Source of the DNA: Methylomonas fluvii
Lineage (GTDB): Bacteria; Pseudomonadota; Gammaproteobacteria; Methylococcales; Methylomonadaceae
Assembly: GCF_014850975.1 (NCBI RefSeq)
Contig: NZ_JACXST010000001.1
Location: 1,116,001 to 1,180,000 of the forward strand
DNA length: 64,000 nucleotides
Direction: 5' to 3'
This document shows positions 10,015-18,773 of this stretch, piece after piece. A program made the translations under genes and the position numbers. How positions within the stretch are numbered: position 1 is the first letter of the stretch; each line of letters begins with the position of its first letter. Under the pieces are notes generated by a model. It did no database searches and was not told the origin of the DNA. It saw only the letters and a program-made list of their open reading frames with translations.

Positions 10015-11097
10015 CTAGAAAAAAGTAATGTCTTGTGATTGAGCTTCAACGGCTCGACTGCCATGACCATGGGCGTGGTGTTCGGATTCCATGGTGTAGG
10101 TGCTGGTCAAGCCGCTTAAAATGTGATCCGCATCTATCGGCCGCAACGAAAATACACCGCCGGCATGACTGCGATTGAGCTGTTTGGGGAAATCGGCAAT
10201 GCTGTCTTTGACGTGTTCCAGAATTTGGCCGATCCGGTCTTGAAATTGAAAATGCACCAAGGATTCGTCTATCTCACCTTTTATGGCCAGCGCCGAATGG
10301 CTTAAGTTGCTTGAATAGCCCTGCAATTTGGCGAACACGTCATGCAGGTTATCCATTACCGATTGAATATTGCCGTTACAGGCGGAGACCGCCTCGGCCT
10401 CGTTTTGCGCACTTTTTTCCACCGCTAGCAACGCGGTTTGAATAGCGGAGCTAACTTGTTCCACTTTGGAGCCGATCTGCTTGCCGGTTTCGCCGGACAA
10501 GTTGGATAGCTTTCTAACCTCATCCGCCACCACGGCAAAACCGCGGCCGGCTTCGCCGGCTCGAGCCGCTTCGATAGCGGCATTCAAAGCAATCAGATTG
10601 GTTTGTTCGGCAATCCTCGCCACTTCCTTGGCCATCTGCTTAAGTTCATCTATAAACCCCGCCAAGGAACGAATTTTCTGCAGGACCGCCAAGTTTTCTT
10701 GTAATGCCGCATCCATGGAGCTCACCACTTTTTGCAAATTGGTGTTGCTGTTTACGAATACTTCTTCGCCATTGCCACCGAGAGTGGAATGGGAAGATCT
10801 CAAAGCCGTATCCAGATTACTGGTAATCCCGGCAAAGCGTTGAGTCAACAACGTAATCGCCTGCTCGATTTGTTGCCGGGTCGAATCGATTTGTGCTGCC
10901 CATACCGGCGTGACTTGCTCGGCAAACCGATCCAGACCGGAAATATATTTTTCTACTTCGGCTACCGATAGGGTGGGGGGCTTGTCCGTCAAGGTATTTT
11001 GCGTGGCGGCAATACAGCGTTTTTTGGTCACCCAAGCGGCTATTCCTGCCGACATCAATGCCACGCAAATCATTACCGCGAATTGGAATATAGACAT
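10015..11097 (-). CDS. Short membrane-anchored methyl-accepting chemotaxis protein
   Basis: Chemoreceptor-like protein of 360 residues with one N-terminal membrane helix (about 4-22), no periplasmic sensor domain and no clear HAMP. The signalling hairpin is present ([23 protein letters not shown] is its core; VVADEVRKL follows). A tail of about 90 residues ends in a His-rich stretch ([10 protein letters not shown]). With one anchor and no external domain it probably senses a cytoplasmic signal or acts as an adaptor. It is the first gene of the minus-strand chemotaxis operon and is followed 12 bases later by cheY. Confidence 0.9.
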   Translation of the reverse strand: MSIFQFAVMICVALMSAGIAAWVTKKRCIAATQNTLTDKPPTLSVAEVEKYISGLDRFAEQVTPVWAAQIDSTRQQIEQAITLLTQRFAGITSNLDTALRSSHSTLGGNGEEVFVNSNTNLQKVVSSMDAALQENLAVLQKIRSLAGFIDELKQMAKEVARIAEQTNLIALNAAIEAARAGEAGRGFAVVADEVRKLSNLSGETGKQIGSKVEQVSSAIQTALLAVEKSAQNEAEAVSACNGNIQSVMDNLHDVFAKLQGYSSNLSHSALAIKGEIDESLVHFQFQDRIGQILEHVKDSIADFPKQLNRSHAGGVFSLRPIDADHILSGLTSTYTMESEHHAHGHGSRAVEAQSQDITFF

Positions 11098-11362
11098 TTT
11101 GGCGTAATCTCCCTGGTTTTTTTATGATTTCGCAGCATTCTGACCACCGATCATTTCGGTTCAGTGGCCTTGAAATTCAATGTGGAAAAAAGTATAGGCA
11201 GGAAATGTCGGTTTATCTATGAAGCTGCCGATAAACTGTAGGCTTAGTCCCACAACAAATGTCTAATTTGCGAACCTGCTAACGGATGTCGCTTGCAATG
11301 CGTGTTTAAGGCTTTTAAAGTGCCAAGCTGTTTTATCCCGTATTACAAGGACATCCACTTTC

Positions 11363-11698
11363 ATGACCGAATATCCCGAAAAATCTTGCAGCATCGACCG
11401 CTTGGTCCGACACCCCAAATTAGTGGCGGCAACGCTGGCCGGCGACAAAACCCAGCAACGCCGGGACGGTTTGTATGCGTATCCTGGCGAAACCTTTGTA
11501 CTGGAAGACGTCGTATTTGAAGTAACTAGCGTGGAGCGCCAAAGAATAGGCGACATGAGTGACGCTGACGCCCGGGCGGAGGGTTATCCGAATCTGGCGA
11601 TGTATAAGGATTTAATATTGAAAATGCACAGCGGCATGGAGTGGAACGAGGATGGACTTGTCTGGGTGCACAGTTTTAAGCGGCAACAGCCGGAATAA
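11363..11698 (+). CDS. ASCH-domain protein
   Basis: Small cytoplasmic protein of 111 residues. VAATLAGDKTQQRR near the N-terminus, then YAYPGETF and FEVTSVERQRIGDM, match the ASCH fold, a PUA-like beta barrel predicted to bind RNA or modified nucleotides. Some ASCH proteins are amidohydrolases for acetylated cytidine; the exact activity here is unknown. An AAGGA lies about 11 bases before the ATG. The gene converges with the DUF2063 gene and overlaps its 3' end by 23 bases. Confidence 0.8.
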   Translation: MTEYPEKSCSIDRLVRHPKLVAATLAGDKTQQRRDGLYAYPGETFVLEDVVFEVTSVERQRIGDMSDADARAEGYPNLAMYKDLILKMHSGMEWNEDGLVWVHSFKRQQPE

Positions 11699-12434
11699 GA
11701 ATACCTTTCTCGGCCAGTTCCCGCAGCATCGGCGGGCCGTTGACCATTAAGGCTTGACTATCGAGTTGCGGGAATTCCGTGGCAACCGTTTGTAAACAGC
11801 TCTCGCCTGTCATCGGTCCTCTATCCTGCAAAATTTGCAGCAAGCGTATGGTCAAACCGGTGGTTTTAAGAAAATGCACACTGTCGAAATTGTCGCGGTA
11901 AACGATCAAACAAGTGGCTTGCTCCGGCGGCTCTAACGGTAAAAAGCCTGGGCCTATCGCCTGCACGGGATAGCGGTAAAGTAGCGGCCAGGCCAAAGGC
12001 GATAAGGCCATGCTGCGTGGCAACAACTCATCCAAAAAATCGCTGTCGCCCAGTATCGGTGTGCCCTTGGCGATAGACAAAGCCATTTCCACCCATTCGT
12101 AATGCGCCAATTCCAGCAGAAACGGATAATCGTCCGGGTTGTGGCGTTCATTTTGCAGATAGGCTAAAAATTCTTCGGCAATTTCCGAGAAATAGGGCGT
12201 TTCGCAGCTGTGCCGGGTAAAGAAATCCTGGGTGATTTCCAACCATTGCGCATCATTCAGGATGGCCCGCAAAACCGGAAAATTACTGGCAATAAAACTG
12301 TCGATATTGTTGAAAAACAACTCCCGATACATCGCCATACGCCGCGGCTCGACATCTGCCGGCGGCGGGTTATTTTGCGGATCGCGGATATAAGCGGCAA
12401 ATTGGCCTTGGGTAGCCTGAAAATCGGCAGCCAT
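11676..12434 (-). CDS. HvfC/BufC-like RiPP maturation partner (DUF2063)
   Basis: Cytoplasmic protein of 252 residues. The N-terminal half is a DUF2063 domain (FQATQGQFAAYIRDP, then RRMAMYRELFFNNIDSF and ASNFPVLRAIL). Family knowledge: these proteins bind the leader of an HvfA/BufA-type peptide and present it to the DUF692 oxygenase. Its start overlaps the stop of the DUF692 gene, so the two are translationally coupled. It is the last gene of the four-gene operon. The C-terminal half is less conserved and ends with a winged-helix-like segment. Confidence 0.9.
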   Translation of the reverse strand: MAADFQATQGQFAAYIRDPQNNPPPADVEPRRMAMYRELFFNNIDSFIASNFPVLRAILNDAQWLEITQDFFTRHSCETPYFSEIAEEFLAYLQNERHNPDDYPFLLELAHYEWVEMALSIAKGTPILGDSDFLDELLPRSMALSPLAWPLLYRYPVQAIGPGFLPLEPPEQATCLIVYRDNFDSVHFLKTTGLTIRLLQILQDRGPMTGESCLQTVATEFPQLDSQALMVNGPPMLRELAEKGILIPAVAA

Positions 12435-13285
12435 CAGGCCACCTGTTTTTGCCGGCCAGCCGCATAGTGCTGCTGAATGGCTTGGATGGTATCAACTTCT
12501 TTGCTTAATTCAAGCAAGGACGGAATGTTGAAATCCCGCTCCAGCAGGGTAGGGAACACGCCGAACAGCTCGTAAGCCTTACCCAATAAAGTCCAGACCG
12601 GATCGATGACCGGCGCGCCGTGGGTATCGACCAGAAAATCCTCTGCTTCCACATAATGACCGGCGATGTGCGCGTAAGCGATGCGTTCCGCAGGCATGGC
12701 TCGCAGAAAGGTTTCGGCATCGTAGCCGTGATTGATGCTATTCACGTAGATATTGTTGATGTCGATCAGCACATCGCAGTCGGCTTCACGGACTACCGCG
12801 TTGAAAAAATCGATTTCGGCCATTTCCTGACCCGGCGCGGCGTAGTAAGAAATGTTTTCGATGGCCATACGCTGCTCCAGAATGTCTTGCACTCTGCGGA
12901 TGCGCCCAGCAACATGCTTGACAGCATCTTCGGTGAACGGCATCGGCATCAAGTCGTATAAATGCCCGCCGTGGCTGCAATAGCTGAGATGTTCGCTGTA
13001 GAACTTGATACCCTGTTCGCGCATAAATGTTTTTAAATCGCGCACGAATTGCTCGTCGAGCGGATCGCTGCTGCCTATCGACAAAGACAAGCCATGACAG
13101 ACAAAATCAAAACGCTCGGTCATGGCGCGAAACTGTTTGCCGAACTTGCCACCGATGGTCATCCAGTTTTCCGGCGCCACTTCGTAAAAGCCGACATGGC
13201 TCGGCGGCTGTTCGACAATCTCGCTCAAAAACGAACGCCGCAAGCCTAAGCCGGCACCGTGAACGAGATTGCGAACACTGTCCAT
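12434..13285 (-). CDS. DUF692 multinuclear non-haem iron oxygenase (HvfB/BufB-like)
   Basis: TIM-barrel enzyme of 283 residues in the MNIO family, which oxidatively modifies cysteines of ribosomal peptides. Family motifs are present in order: HGLSLSIG, YSEHLSYC, AIENISYY, DVLIDINNIYVN, YAHIAGH, VDTHGAPV and LLERDFNIPSL. These supply the His, Glu and Asp ligands expected for a two- or three-iron site. Relatives turn Cys of EGKCG motifs into thiooxazole or oxazolone-type copper ligands. It lies 3 bases after the DedA-like gene and overlaps the DUF2063 gene. The substrate is almost certainly the precursor encoded upstream at 13900-14463. Confidence 0.95.
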   Translation of the reverse strand: MDSVRNLVHGAGLGLRRSFLSEIVEQPPSHVGFYEVAPENWMTIGGKFGKQFRAMTERFDFVCHGLSLSIGSSDPLDEQFVRDLKTFMREQGIKFYSEHLSYCSHGGHLYDLMPMPFTEDAVKHVAGRIRRVQDILEQRMAIENISYYAAPGQEMAEIDFFNAVVREADCDVLIDINNIYVNSINHGYDAETFLRAMPAERIAYAHIAGHYVEAEDFLVDTHGAPVIDPVWTLLGKAYELFGVFPTLLERDFNIPSLLELSKEVDTIQAIQQHYAAGRQKQVA

Positions 13286-13288
13286 GAC

Positions 13289-13870
13289 TTATTCTTCCGG
13301 CGTTTCTGGGGTTTCCGGTTTATGCGTAGATCGCCAGAACAAGGCTAAACCAATCGCCACCAATGTACCCAGGATATACATCTCGTATTTTTTAACCTGG
13401 CCCATGATGGACTCGGCAAATTGACCGAAGGTGTAGCCCAGATAACCGACCGCTATCGCCCAAATGCCGGCGCCGAGAAAATTCAGCAAGAAAAACTTCA
13501 AGGGATGAATCTTGCTGGCCCCGATCACAAACGGCGTGACGTTACGTACGCCGTAGAGAAAGCGAAACCCTAGTATTACCGGGATCTGGTGCTTATGAAG
13601 CAAATCGAAGACCTTGTCGGTTTTGCTGTGCCAAAGCGGACGTTTTTCCAGAAAGGCGATACCTTTCCAACGGCCCAGATAGAAAAAAGTCTGGTCGCCG
13701 GCAAAGGTACCCAAAAACGCCGTCAGCATCACCCATTCCAACTGCAAATAGCCGCCATGCGCCAAAAAGCCGGCGATGACCAGAATGGTTTCGCCTTCCA
13801 GATACGTACCGATAAACAAGGCTAGATAGCCGTAATCGATAACCAGCTGCTGTAAGTCATTAAAATCCAT
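13289..13870 (-). CDS. DedA/VTT-family membrane protein
   Basis: Inner-membrane protein of 193 residues with four to five hydrophobic segments. DedA family signatures are seen: GTYLEGETILVIAGFLAHGG near the N-terminus, then GRWKGIAFL and RFLYGVRNVTPFVIGAS. DedA proteins are linked to undecaprenyl-phosphate or phospholipid flipping and proton-dependent transport. It sits between the RiPP precursor gene (29 bases upstream) and the MNIO gene (3 bases downstream), where related operons usually have a DoxX-type membrane protein or none. A role in export or membrane handling of the peptide is inference. Confidence 0.93.
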   Translation of the reverse strand: MDFNDLQQLVIDYGYLALFIGTYLEGETILVIAGFLAHGGYLQLEWVMLTAFLGTFAGDQTFFYLGRWKGIAFLEKRPLWHSKTDKVFDLLHKHQIPVILGFRFLYGVRNVTPFVIGASKIHPLKFFLLNFLGAGIWAIAVGYLGYTFGQFAESIMGQVKKYEMYILGTLVAIGLALFWRSTHKPETPETPEE

Positions 13871-13899
13871 AGTGTCGGTCTATTGGCGATAAGTCGGAA

Positions 13900-14463
13900 T
13901 TAATGGCTGGCCGATTTGTCGGCGCCCATTTTGCTTCCGCAACTGCCTTCTTCGTTTTTCATCATGGCGCCGCAGCTATGTTCGCCGGCTTTTTTGTCAC
14001 CACCCATCATGGCGCCGCAACTGCCTTCTTCGGCTTTTTTAGGTTTGTCGGCACCGTGATCCATGCCGCCCATGCTCATCATGCCGCCACCGGTCATCAT
14101 GCCCATGCCGCAAGCGCCCTCTTTACCCTTCATCATCGCGCCGCAAGCGCTCTCCATGCCTTTCTTCATTTTGCCGCCGCTCATCATGCCGCCACACATG
14201 CCTTCGCCGCATGAACCTTCTGTTTTCTTGGCTTCGGCTTTTTTAGCTTCGCCTTTTTTAACGCCGTTGCCGTCCATCGCGTTGGAACCGCAAGCGCCTT
14301 GGCTAATTTTGCCGTTGGAATGATTGTCGGCAACTTGCATATAGCCGCTGGACAACTCGGAAACGGCGAACGGGTTGGCATCGGCCTGCACGTTGACAGC
14401 CATACCGGACAAAAGCGCACCGCCCATAGCAGCGGCCAGCGGAGATTTATTAAATTTTTTCAT
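13900..14463 (-). CDS. HvfA/bufferin-like Cys- and Met-rich RiPP precursor
   Basis: Exported peptide of 187 residues, likely converted by the downstream MNIO enzyme into a copper-binding product. A signal peptide covers about 1-27. Next comes the family hallmark NPFAVSELSSGYMQVA (30-45). The C-terminal core has eight cysteines (58, 85, 90, 107, 118, 149, 164, 175), mostly in EGSCG/EGACG units with variants QGACG, ESACG and EHSCG, usually followed by Met pairs. Lys/Glu-rich spacers separate the units. The usual EGKCG of the family has Ser or Ala for Lys. AGAGGA about 8 bases upstream supports the ATG. It is the first gene of the operon, so it should be made in excess. Low-complexity composition means a search needs the leader, not the core. 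Confidence 0.93.
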   Translation of the reverse strand: MKKFNKSPLAAAMGGALLSGMAVNVQADANPFAVSELSSGYMQVADNHSNGKISQGACGSNAMDGNGVKKGEAKKAEAKKTEGSCGEGMCGGMMSGGKMKKGMESACGAMMKGKEGACGMGMMTGGGMMSMGGMDHGADKPKKAEEGSCGAMMGGDKKAGEHSCGAMMKNEEGSCGSKMGADKSASH

Positions 14464-14570
14464 GCGTTTATCCTCTCGTGTGATTTTTTAATTATGTTGC
14501 TCCAGCATGCAGCTGCCGGGGCTTACGACTGACGCGTAATCTTTATGGCTCTACTCTGATTATTGCATAT

Positions 14571-15206
14571 TCAGTCTAAATTCTTTGCCTTAAATTCACA
14601 GACATCGGCGATACAGCAAGCGCCGCAACGCGGCTTCCTGGCCACGCAAATATAACGGCCGTGCAGAATCAATAGATGGTGCGCATCTTTCTTGTATTGC
14701 TTGGGCACGGTTTTATCCAGCTTCCGCTCCACTTCCAGGACATTTTTGCCCGGCGCCAGGCCGATGCGGTTGGCAACCCGAAAAATATGCGTATCTACGG
14801 CGATGGTCGGCTCGCCGAATGCGGTGTTTAAAATCACATTGGCCGTTTTGCGGCCCACCCCGGCCAGCGCTTCCAGCGCTTCCCGCTGGCGCGGCACTTC
14901 GCCGCCATGCTTTTCCAGCAGAGTTTTGCAAAGTTTTATGACATTTGCCGCCTTGCTGTTGAATAAACCGATGGTTTTAATGTGCTCCTTCAAACCGTCT
15001 TCACCCAAGTCGAGGATAGCCTGCGGGGTGTTCGCGACCGGAAACAATTTGGCAGTCGCCTTGTTGACACCCTTGTCAGTCGCTTGTGCCGATAGCACGA
15101 CAGCCACCAATAATTCGAACGGTGTGGTGAAATTCAGTTCGGTGGTCGGATTCGGCGTGGCTTCGGCCAAGCGCTGGAATATCAATAGGCGTTTTTCGTT
15201 ATTCAT
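14571..15206 (-). CDS. nth: Endonuclease III
   Basis: Base-excision repair glycosylase/AP lyase that removes oxidised pyrimidines. The open frame reaches 15266, but the ATG at 15206 gives a 211-residue protein starting MNNEKRLLIF, the length and N-terminus of E. coli Nth, so that start is chosen. Seen: the helix-hairpin-helix LAGVGRKTANVIL with the catalytic Lys, the catalytic Asp in VDTHIFRVANR, and four Fe-S ligands spaced C-x6-C-x2-C-x5-C at the C-terminus. It lies upstream of the RiPP operon on the same strand, separated by about 107 bases. Confidence 0.97.
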   Translation of the reverse strand: MNNEKRLLIFQRLAEATPNPTTELNFTTPFELLVAVVLSAQATDKGVNKATAKLFPVANTPQAILDLGEDGLKEHIKTIGLFNSKAANVIKLCKTLLEKHGGEVPRQREALEALAGVGRKTANVILNTAFGEPTIAVDTHIFRVANRIGLAPGKNVLEVERKLDKTVPKQYKKDAHHLLILHGRYICVARKPRCGACCIADVCEFKAKNLD

Positions 15207-15418
15207 GCTCAAAAATGGATTCAAAGCCAAGCTTTCCAGGATTCTCCTGGCTTGCAAGGCAAACATTGGTGGCGTCGTTATTTGCCTGCTGAAGCGATCA
15301 AGTAACGAGCCAACTAAATTGTCGCATTTAATGTGGAACCAAATTCCCGCGCATCAAGTCACTAGCTGGCACTCAGAAACGGGTGCGGAAAACCACAACA
15401 ATTCAATTCGGGGGAATT

Positions 15419-15754
15419 ATGAAAACATTTACAGCCATTACCATTAGTACATTACTGTTCGCTAGCGCCGGCGTATTCGCCGAAGAACACGCTGCTGCTG
15501 CGCTGGAGCACGCGAACCAGGCGGTCACTCACGGCAAAGCCGGCCATAGCCCGATTTTGGTGGAACATGCCGAAGCGGCCTTAACCCATGCCAAGAAAGG
15601 TGCCGAAGTTGCCAAGGGCGAATCTAAAACGCATCTTGATGCCGGAGTAAAATCCTTGGAAAGCGCGATTGAGCACGGCAAAATGGGCCATGCCGACGTA
15701 GCCACCAAAGCGGCAGAAGAAGCCGTCGGTCATATCCAGGCCGGCAACAAATAG
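15419..15754 (+). CDS. SmbP-like small periplasmic metal-binding protein
   Basis: Exported protein of 111 residues with a signal peptide of about 20 residues (cleavage near VFAEEH). The mature part is helical heptad-like repeats with regularly spaced His (EHAAAALEH, THGKAGHSP, EHAEAALTHAKK, EHGKMGHAD). This matches SmbP, a Nitrosomonas europaea periplasmic protein that binds copper and other divalent metals. GGGGG about 6 bases before the ATG at 15419 supports this start over the upstream ATG at 15383. It is monocistronic and converges with thyA. It lies 0.9 kb from the copper-type RiPP precursor; joint function is inference. Confidence 0.88.
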   Translation: MKTFTAITISTLLFASAGVFAEEHAAAALEHANQAVTHGKAGHSPILVEHAEAALTHAKKGAEVAKGESKTHLDAGVKSLESAIEHGKMGHADVATKAAEEAVGHIQAGNK

Positions 15755-15789
15755 ATCTTTAACCGCAACCAAGATCCGTTAGCGATCAA

Positions 15790-15825
15790 ACAGGTAGAGA
15801 CGCAAAATTCAGCGTCCCTACCTGT
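15790..15825. terminator. Hairpin between convergent SmbP-like and thyA genes
   Basis: Inverted repeat with arms acaggtagagacgc (15790-15803) and gcgtccctacctgt (15812-15825), one A-C mismatch and an 8-base loop. There is no T run beside it, so it may be a weak bidirectional terminator or an mRNA 3' stabiliser. Confidence 0.5.
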
Positions 15826-15829
15826 ATAG

Positions 15830-16663
15830 CTAAACGGATACAGCCCCGGGTATATGTCGATGCGCCTGGTAATTCAGTAATTCGAAGTCGGCAAATTCAT
15901 AGGAAAATAGCGATTCGGGCCGGCGCTTGAATTGCAATTGCGGCGGTGCCAACGGTTGTCGGCTGAGTTGCAATGCTACTTGCTCAAAATGGTTGCGATA
16001 GATATGCACGTCACCAAACGACATGATCAGCTCACCCACCTCTAAGTCGCATTGTTGTGCCAGCATATGCGTCAACAAGGCCACACTCGCTTGATTGTAG
16101 GGCACCCCTAAGAAGCAATCAGCACTGCGCTGCGTCATCATGCAGGACAATTTGCCGTTAGCGACATAAAATTGATACAACACATGGCAGGGCGGCAGCG
16201 CCATTCGCCCGGCCGCGGCATTCTCCCGCGGGCCAACGGTTTCATCCGGCAAAAATGCCACATTCCAACCACTGACGATGTGTCGGCGCGAATCCGGTTT
16301 GTTTTTTAAACCGTCCAGCAGAATTTGCATCTGATCGTAGCTCTCGCCATCCGGCCCCAGCCAATTGCGCCATTGCGCGCCATACACCGGCCCCAACTCG
16401 CCGTCTGGCGTGGTCCACTCATCCCAAATCGTTACACCGTGATCGTTCAAATATTGGATATTGGTATCGCCGCGTAAAAACCACAACAATTCATAAGCAA
16501 TGGATTTGAAATGTAGCTTCTTGGTCGTCAGCAACGGAAAGCCGTCCGCCAGGTTGTACCGCATCTGCCGGCCAAACAACGAGCGAGTGCCGGTGCCGGT
16601 GCGGTCGCTTTTGTCGATGCCGTTATTCATGATGTCGGCGAGAAGATCCAGATAGGGTTGCAT
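15830..16663 (-). CDS. thyA: Thymidylate synthase
   Basis: Makes dTMP from dUMP with methylene-tetrahydrofolate as carbon donor and reductant. The protein has 277 residues. Family motifs: [12 protein letters not shown] at the phosphate-binding loop, [15 protein letters not shown] segment around residues 92-101, the nucleophile Cys159 in [23 protein letters not shown] and the C-terminal HIYRNHFEQ. An insertion of about 12 residues ([11 protein letters not shown] region) precedes the catalytic Cys compared with E. coli. It is a single gene, converging with the SmbP-like gene. Confidence 0.98.
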   Translation of the reverse strand: MQPYLDLLADIMNNGIDKSDRTGTGTRSLFGRQMRYNLADGFPLLTTKKLHFKSIAYELLWFLRGDTNIQYLNDHGVTIWDEWTTPDGELGPVYGAQWRNWLGPDGESYDQMQILLDGLKNKPDSRRHIVSGWNVAFLPDETVGPRENAAAGRMALPPCHVLYQFYVANGKLSCMMTQRSADCFLGVPYNQASVALLTHMLAQQCDLEVGELIMSFGDVHIYRNHFEQVALQLSRQPLAPPQLQFKRRPESLFSYEFADFELLNYQAHRHIPGAVSV

Positions 16664-17188
16664 AGCGCTCTTAGGTCGAAAATTGGCGGGCAGTATAACT
16701 TGCCGGCTTGACGAATACGACTGTCGTGGAGGTGTTTCAAGAGCTGTGATGGCGGCTGCCCAGAACCTTGACGGTACTGCAAAATGGCTGGTCGGTCACA
16801 ATTAGAGGGGCGTGGCTACCACCCTGCCCGCTACAAGGGGTTGTACATGCCAGATAAACTCTCGGCGCTCTATGACTTTAGCCGCGTGCGTGCTCATGTT
16901 GATATAAGGGGTGGCTTTATCGCCCAAGGATTTAGAGAAAAAGCAGCTGGCATTCCGCTCAAGCACTTTCGCGGCGAACATGGCGGCATCTGTGTTTTAA
17001 GCGGCTGGATATTGCTGAAAAGACTGATACACTTCGCCGGCGAGCTCAGTTCCGGAAATTAGTAGCCGGCAAAAACCACCGGTTTTTTGCGCGATACAAG
17101 GCTGGCGCCGGGCAATAGAAAAAATTTATTTACACTGATCGCGAGCTGAGTAATAGTTTTGCTCCGGCGTTTATTAAACAGGAATCCA
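16664..17188. other. Gene-poor interval
   Basis: 525 bases with no gene I can support. An open frame at 16784-17062 on the plus strand has no recognisable domain, no good ribosome-binding site and an unremarkable composition. A weak AT-rich palindrome occurs at 17069-17090 (gcaaaaacc and ggttttttgc). The right end carries the leader of the DUF4124 gene with an AGGA ribosome-binding site. Confidence 0.5.
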
Positions 17189-17779
17189 ATGAAAAATCTG
17201 TTCTTCGTTTTTGCCCTGTGTCTGTCCGCGGATAGTTGGGCCGGGGTTTTTAAGTGTACTGATGCCACCGGCCACACGAATTACCAATCCTCACCCTGCA
17301 CGGTGGAACACAAAGCGGTGCAGATGAATACTAAAACCGGTAGCAGCGTTGATCTGAATGCGCTGGAAAGACAGCAAGCCGCAGAAGCCGAATTGAAAAA
17401 GCAGCAGTCTGCGCAGGAACAAGCCGAGCAACAGGCCAAACTCGACGCCATCGCTAAAAATAAACAAGATGCCCGAGTTCAGAGTGAAATAACGCAGACT
17501 CTGATCAAGCAAAACCCCATGCAATTTTCCGCATTTGCCATCCCACCTTACGACCCGGAAAAACTACCCTCGCAAGTTAAACCCTTCGAAACGCGCCTGC
17601 CGGATGTCGAAAAATTCCGGAGGCTGGCCGCACAAAAAGCCTTAGCCAGCGGCGAATGTCAACGCATCGAAGCCGATGAGCTCACCGGGAAAAGTAAGCC
17701 GGACCAGCTAAATTTTCTGATTAATTGCAGCAGCGGCAAAACCTTTTTGTTCAACGAGGCGGATCTCGTTCAACCATGA
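17189..17779 (+). CDS. DUF4124-domain exported protein
   Basis: Periplasmic or membrane-associated protein of 196 residues. A signal peptide (about 1-19, SADSWAG) is followed by a DUF4124 domain with VFKCTDATGHTNYQSSPC, a small fold with two Cys. A long Gln/Ala/Lys-rich coiled-coil segment follows (about 60-100), then a C-terminal part with two further Cys (SGECQRIE, LINCSSGK). The start at 17189 follows AGGA; an upstream ATG at 17159 has no such site. The stop overlaps the start of the SDR gene in an ATGA. Function is unknown. Confidence 0.85.
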   Translation: MKNLFFVFALCLSADSWAGVFKCTDATGHTNYQSSPCTVEHKAVQMNTKTGSSVDLNALERQQAAEAELKKQQSAQEQAEQQAKLDAIAKNKQDARVQSEITQTLIKQNPMQFSAFAIPPYDPEKLPSQVKPFETRLPDVEKFRRLAAQKALASGECQRIEADELTGKSKPDQLNFLINCSSGKTFLFNEADLVQP

Positions 17780-18609
17780 TTACCGGCAAAACGCTGTTCA
17801 TCACCGGCTGCTCGTCCGGCATTGGATATCACACTGCGCTGTTTTTGAAACGGCGCGGCCATCGGGTGATTTGCTCAGCGCGCAAGCCCGAGGACGTAGA
17901 ACGCTTGCGCGGTGAAGGCTTCGAATGCCTGCAACTTGATTTGGCTGATTCACCCAGCATTCGCCAAGCGGTGAGCGAGCTAATCGCGCTGACCGACGGC
18001 AAGGTCGATGCGCTGTTTAACAACGGCGCCTTTGGCCAGCCTGGTGCCGTGGAAGATTTGAGCCGGGATGTGCTGCGGCACCAATTCGAAACCAATCTAT
18101 TTGGCACCCACGAATTGACCAACCTGCTCTTACCACTGATGCGCAAACAAGGCCACGGCAGGGTGATCTATAACAGCTCGGTACTGGGTTTTGTGGCGAT
18201 GAAATTTCGCGGCGCTTATAACGCCAGTAAATTCGCCCTGGAAGGTTTGGCGGATACTTTGCGCCTGGAATTGCGCGGCACCGGAATTCATATCGTGTTG
18301 ATCGAACCGGGGCCTATATCAAGCCGTTTCCGGGAAAATGCCTTTGCTTTGTATCAAAAACATATCGATGCTGAGCGTAGTTTTCACAAAGAAACTTATA
18401 AAGCCATGGAAGCACGGCTGCAAAAACCTGGCCCGGCGGCACCTTTCACTTTACCGGCTAATGCAGTCGCTGAAAAAGTGGCGCATGCATTGGAGTCGAA
18501 TCGGCCGAAAATTCGCTACCGGGTGACGGCACCCACGCATTTTTTTGCCTGGTTGAAACGGCTGCTGCCCAGCGCATGGCTGGACAAGCTGCTAGTCAGC
18601 GTCGAATAA
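17776..18609 (+). CDS. Short-chain dehydrogenase/reductase
   Basis: NAD(P)-dependent oxidoreductase of 277 residues with the classical SDR layout: TGCSSGIGYHTA cofactor loop at the N-terminus, Arg in CSARKPEDV suggesting NADP(H), NNGAFGQPG, the catalytic Ser in IYNSSVLGF and the YxxxK motif in YNASKFALEG. The C-terminal tail (FFAWLKRLLP) is typical of SDRs acting on lipophilic substrates, but the substrate is not predictable. The start is set by an ATGA overlap with the DUF4124 gene, so the two are translationally coupled. Confidence 0.92.
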   Translation: MITGKTLFITGCSSGIGYHTALFLKRRGHRVICSARKPEDVERLRGEGFECLQLDLADSPSIRQAVSELIALTDGKVDALFNNGAFGQPGAVEDLSRDVLRHQFETNLFGTHELTNLLLPLMRKQGHGRVIYNSSVLGFVAMKFRGAYNASKFALEGLADTLRLELRGTGIHIVLIEPGPISSRFRENAFALYQKHIDAERSFHKETYKAMEARLQKPGPAAPFTLPANAVAEKVAHALESNRPKIRYRVTAPTHFFAWLKRLLPSAWLDKLLVSVE

Positions 18610-18723
18610 GGCCGCAACGGCATTTTTTCGCCACCGAAAAAACCATAAAAACCGCTATAAACAGACTAGCAAACAGAATGAACTGTGCTATCATCCCGGC
18701 CCAACATGTAGTGGTTAAAGCGG

Positions 18724-18752
18724 TTGGGTTAGCAGCTATATGTTCTTATAAA
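18724..18752 (+). promoter_or_regulatory. Sigma-70-type promoter for the small exported helical protein
   Basis: TTGGGT at 18724-18729 and TATAAA at 18747-18752 with a 17-base spacer. Transcription would start near 18759, giving a short leader of about 15 bases with GAGG 8 bases before the ATG. Confidence 0.7.
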
Positions 18753-18773
18753 AATAACTGTGAGGTTCAATAC

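Noticed and set aside
13903..14323. Plus-strand open frames rich in His, Ala and Pro
   Set aside because: They are antisense to the Cys/Met-rich RiPP precursor, whose leader, ribosome-binding site and operon context are clear.
16784..17062. 92-codon plus-strand open frame
   Set aside because: No ribosome-binding site, no recognisable domain and no coding-like composition; kept only as a note in the gap entry.
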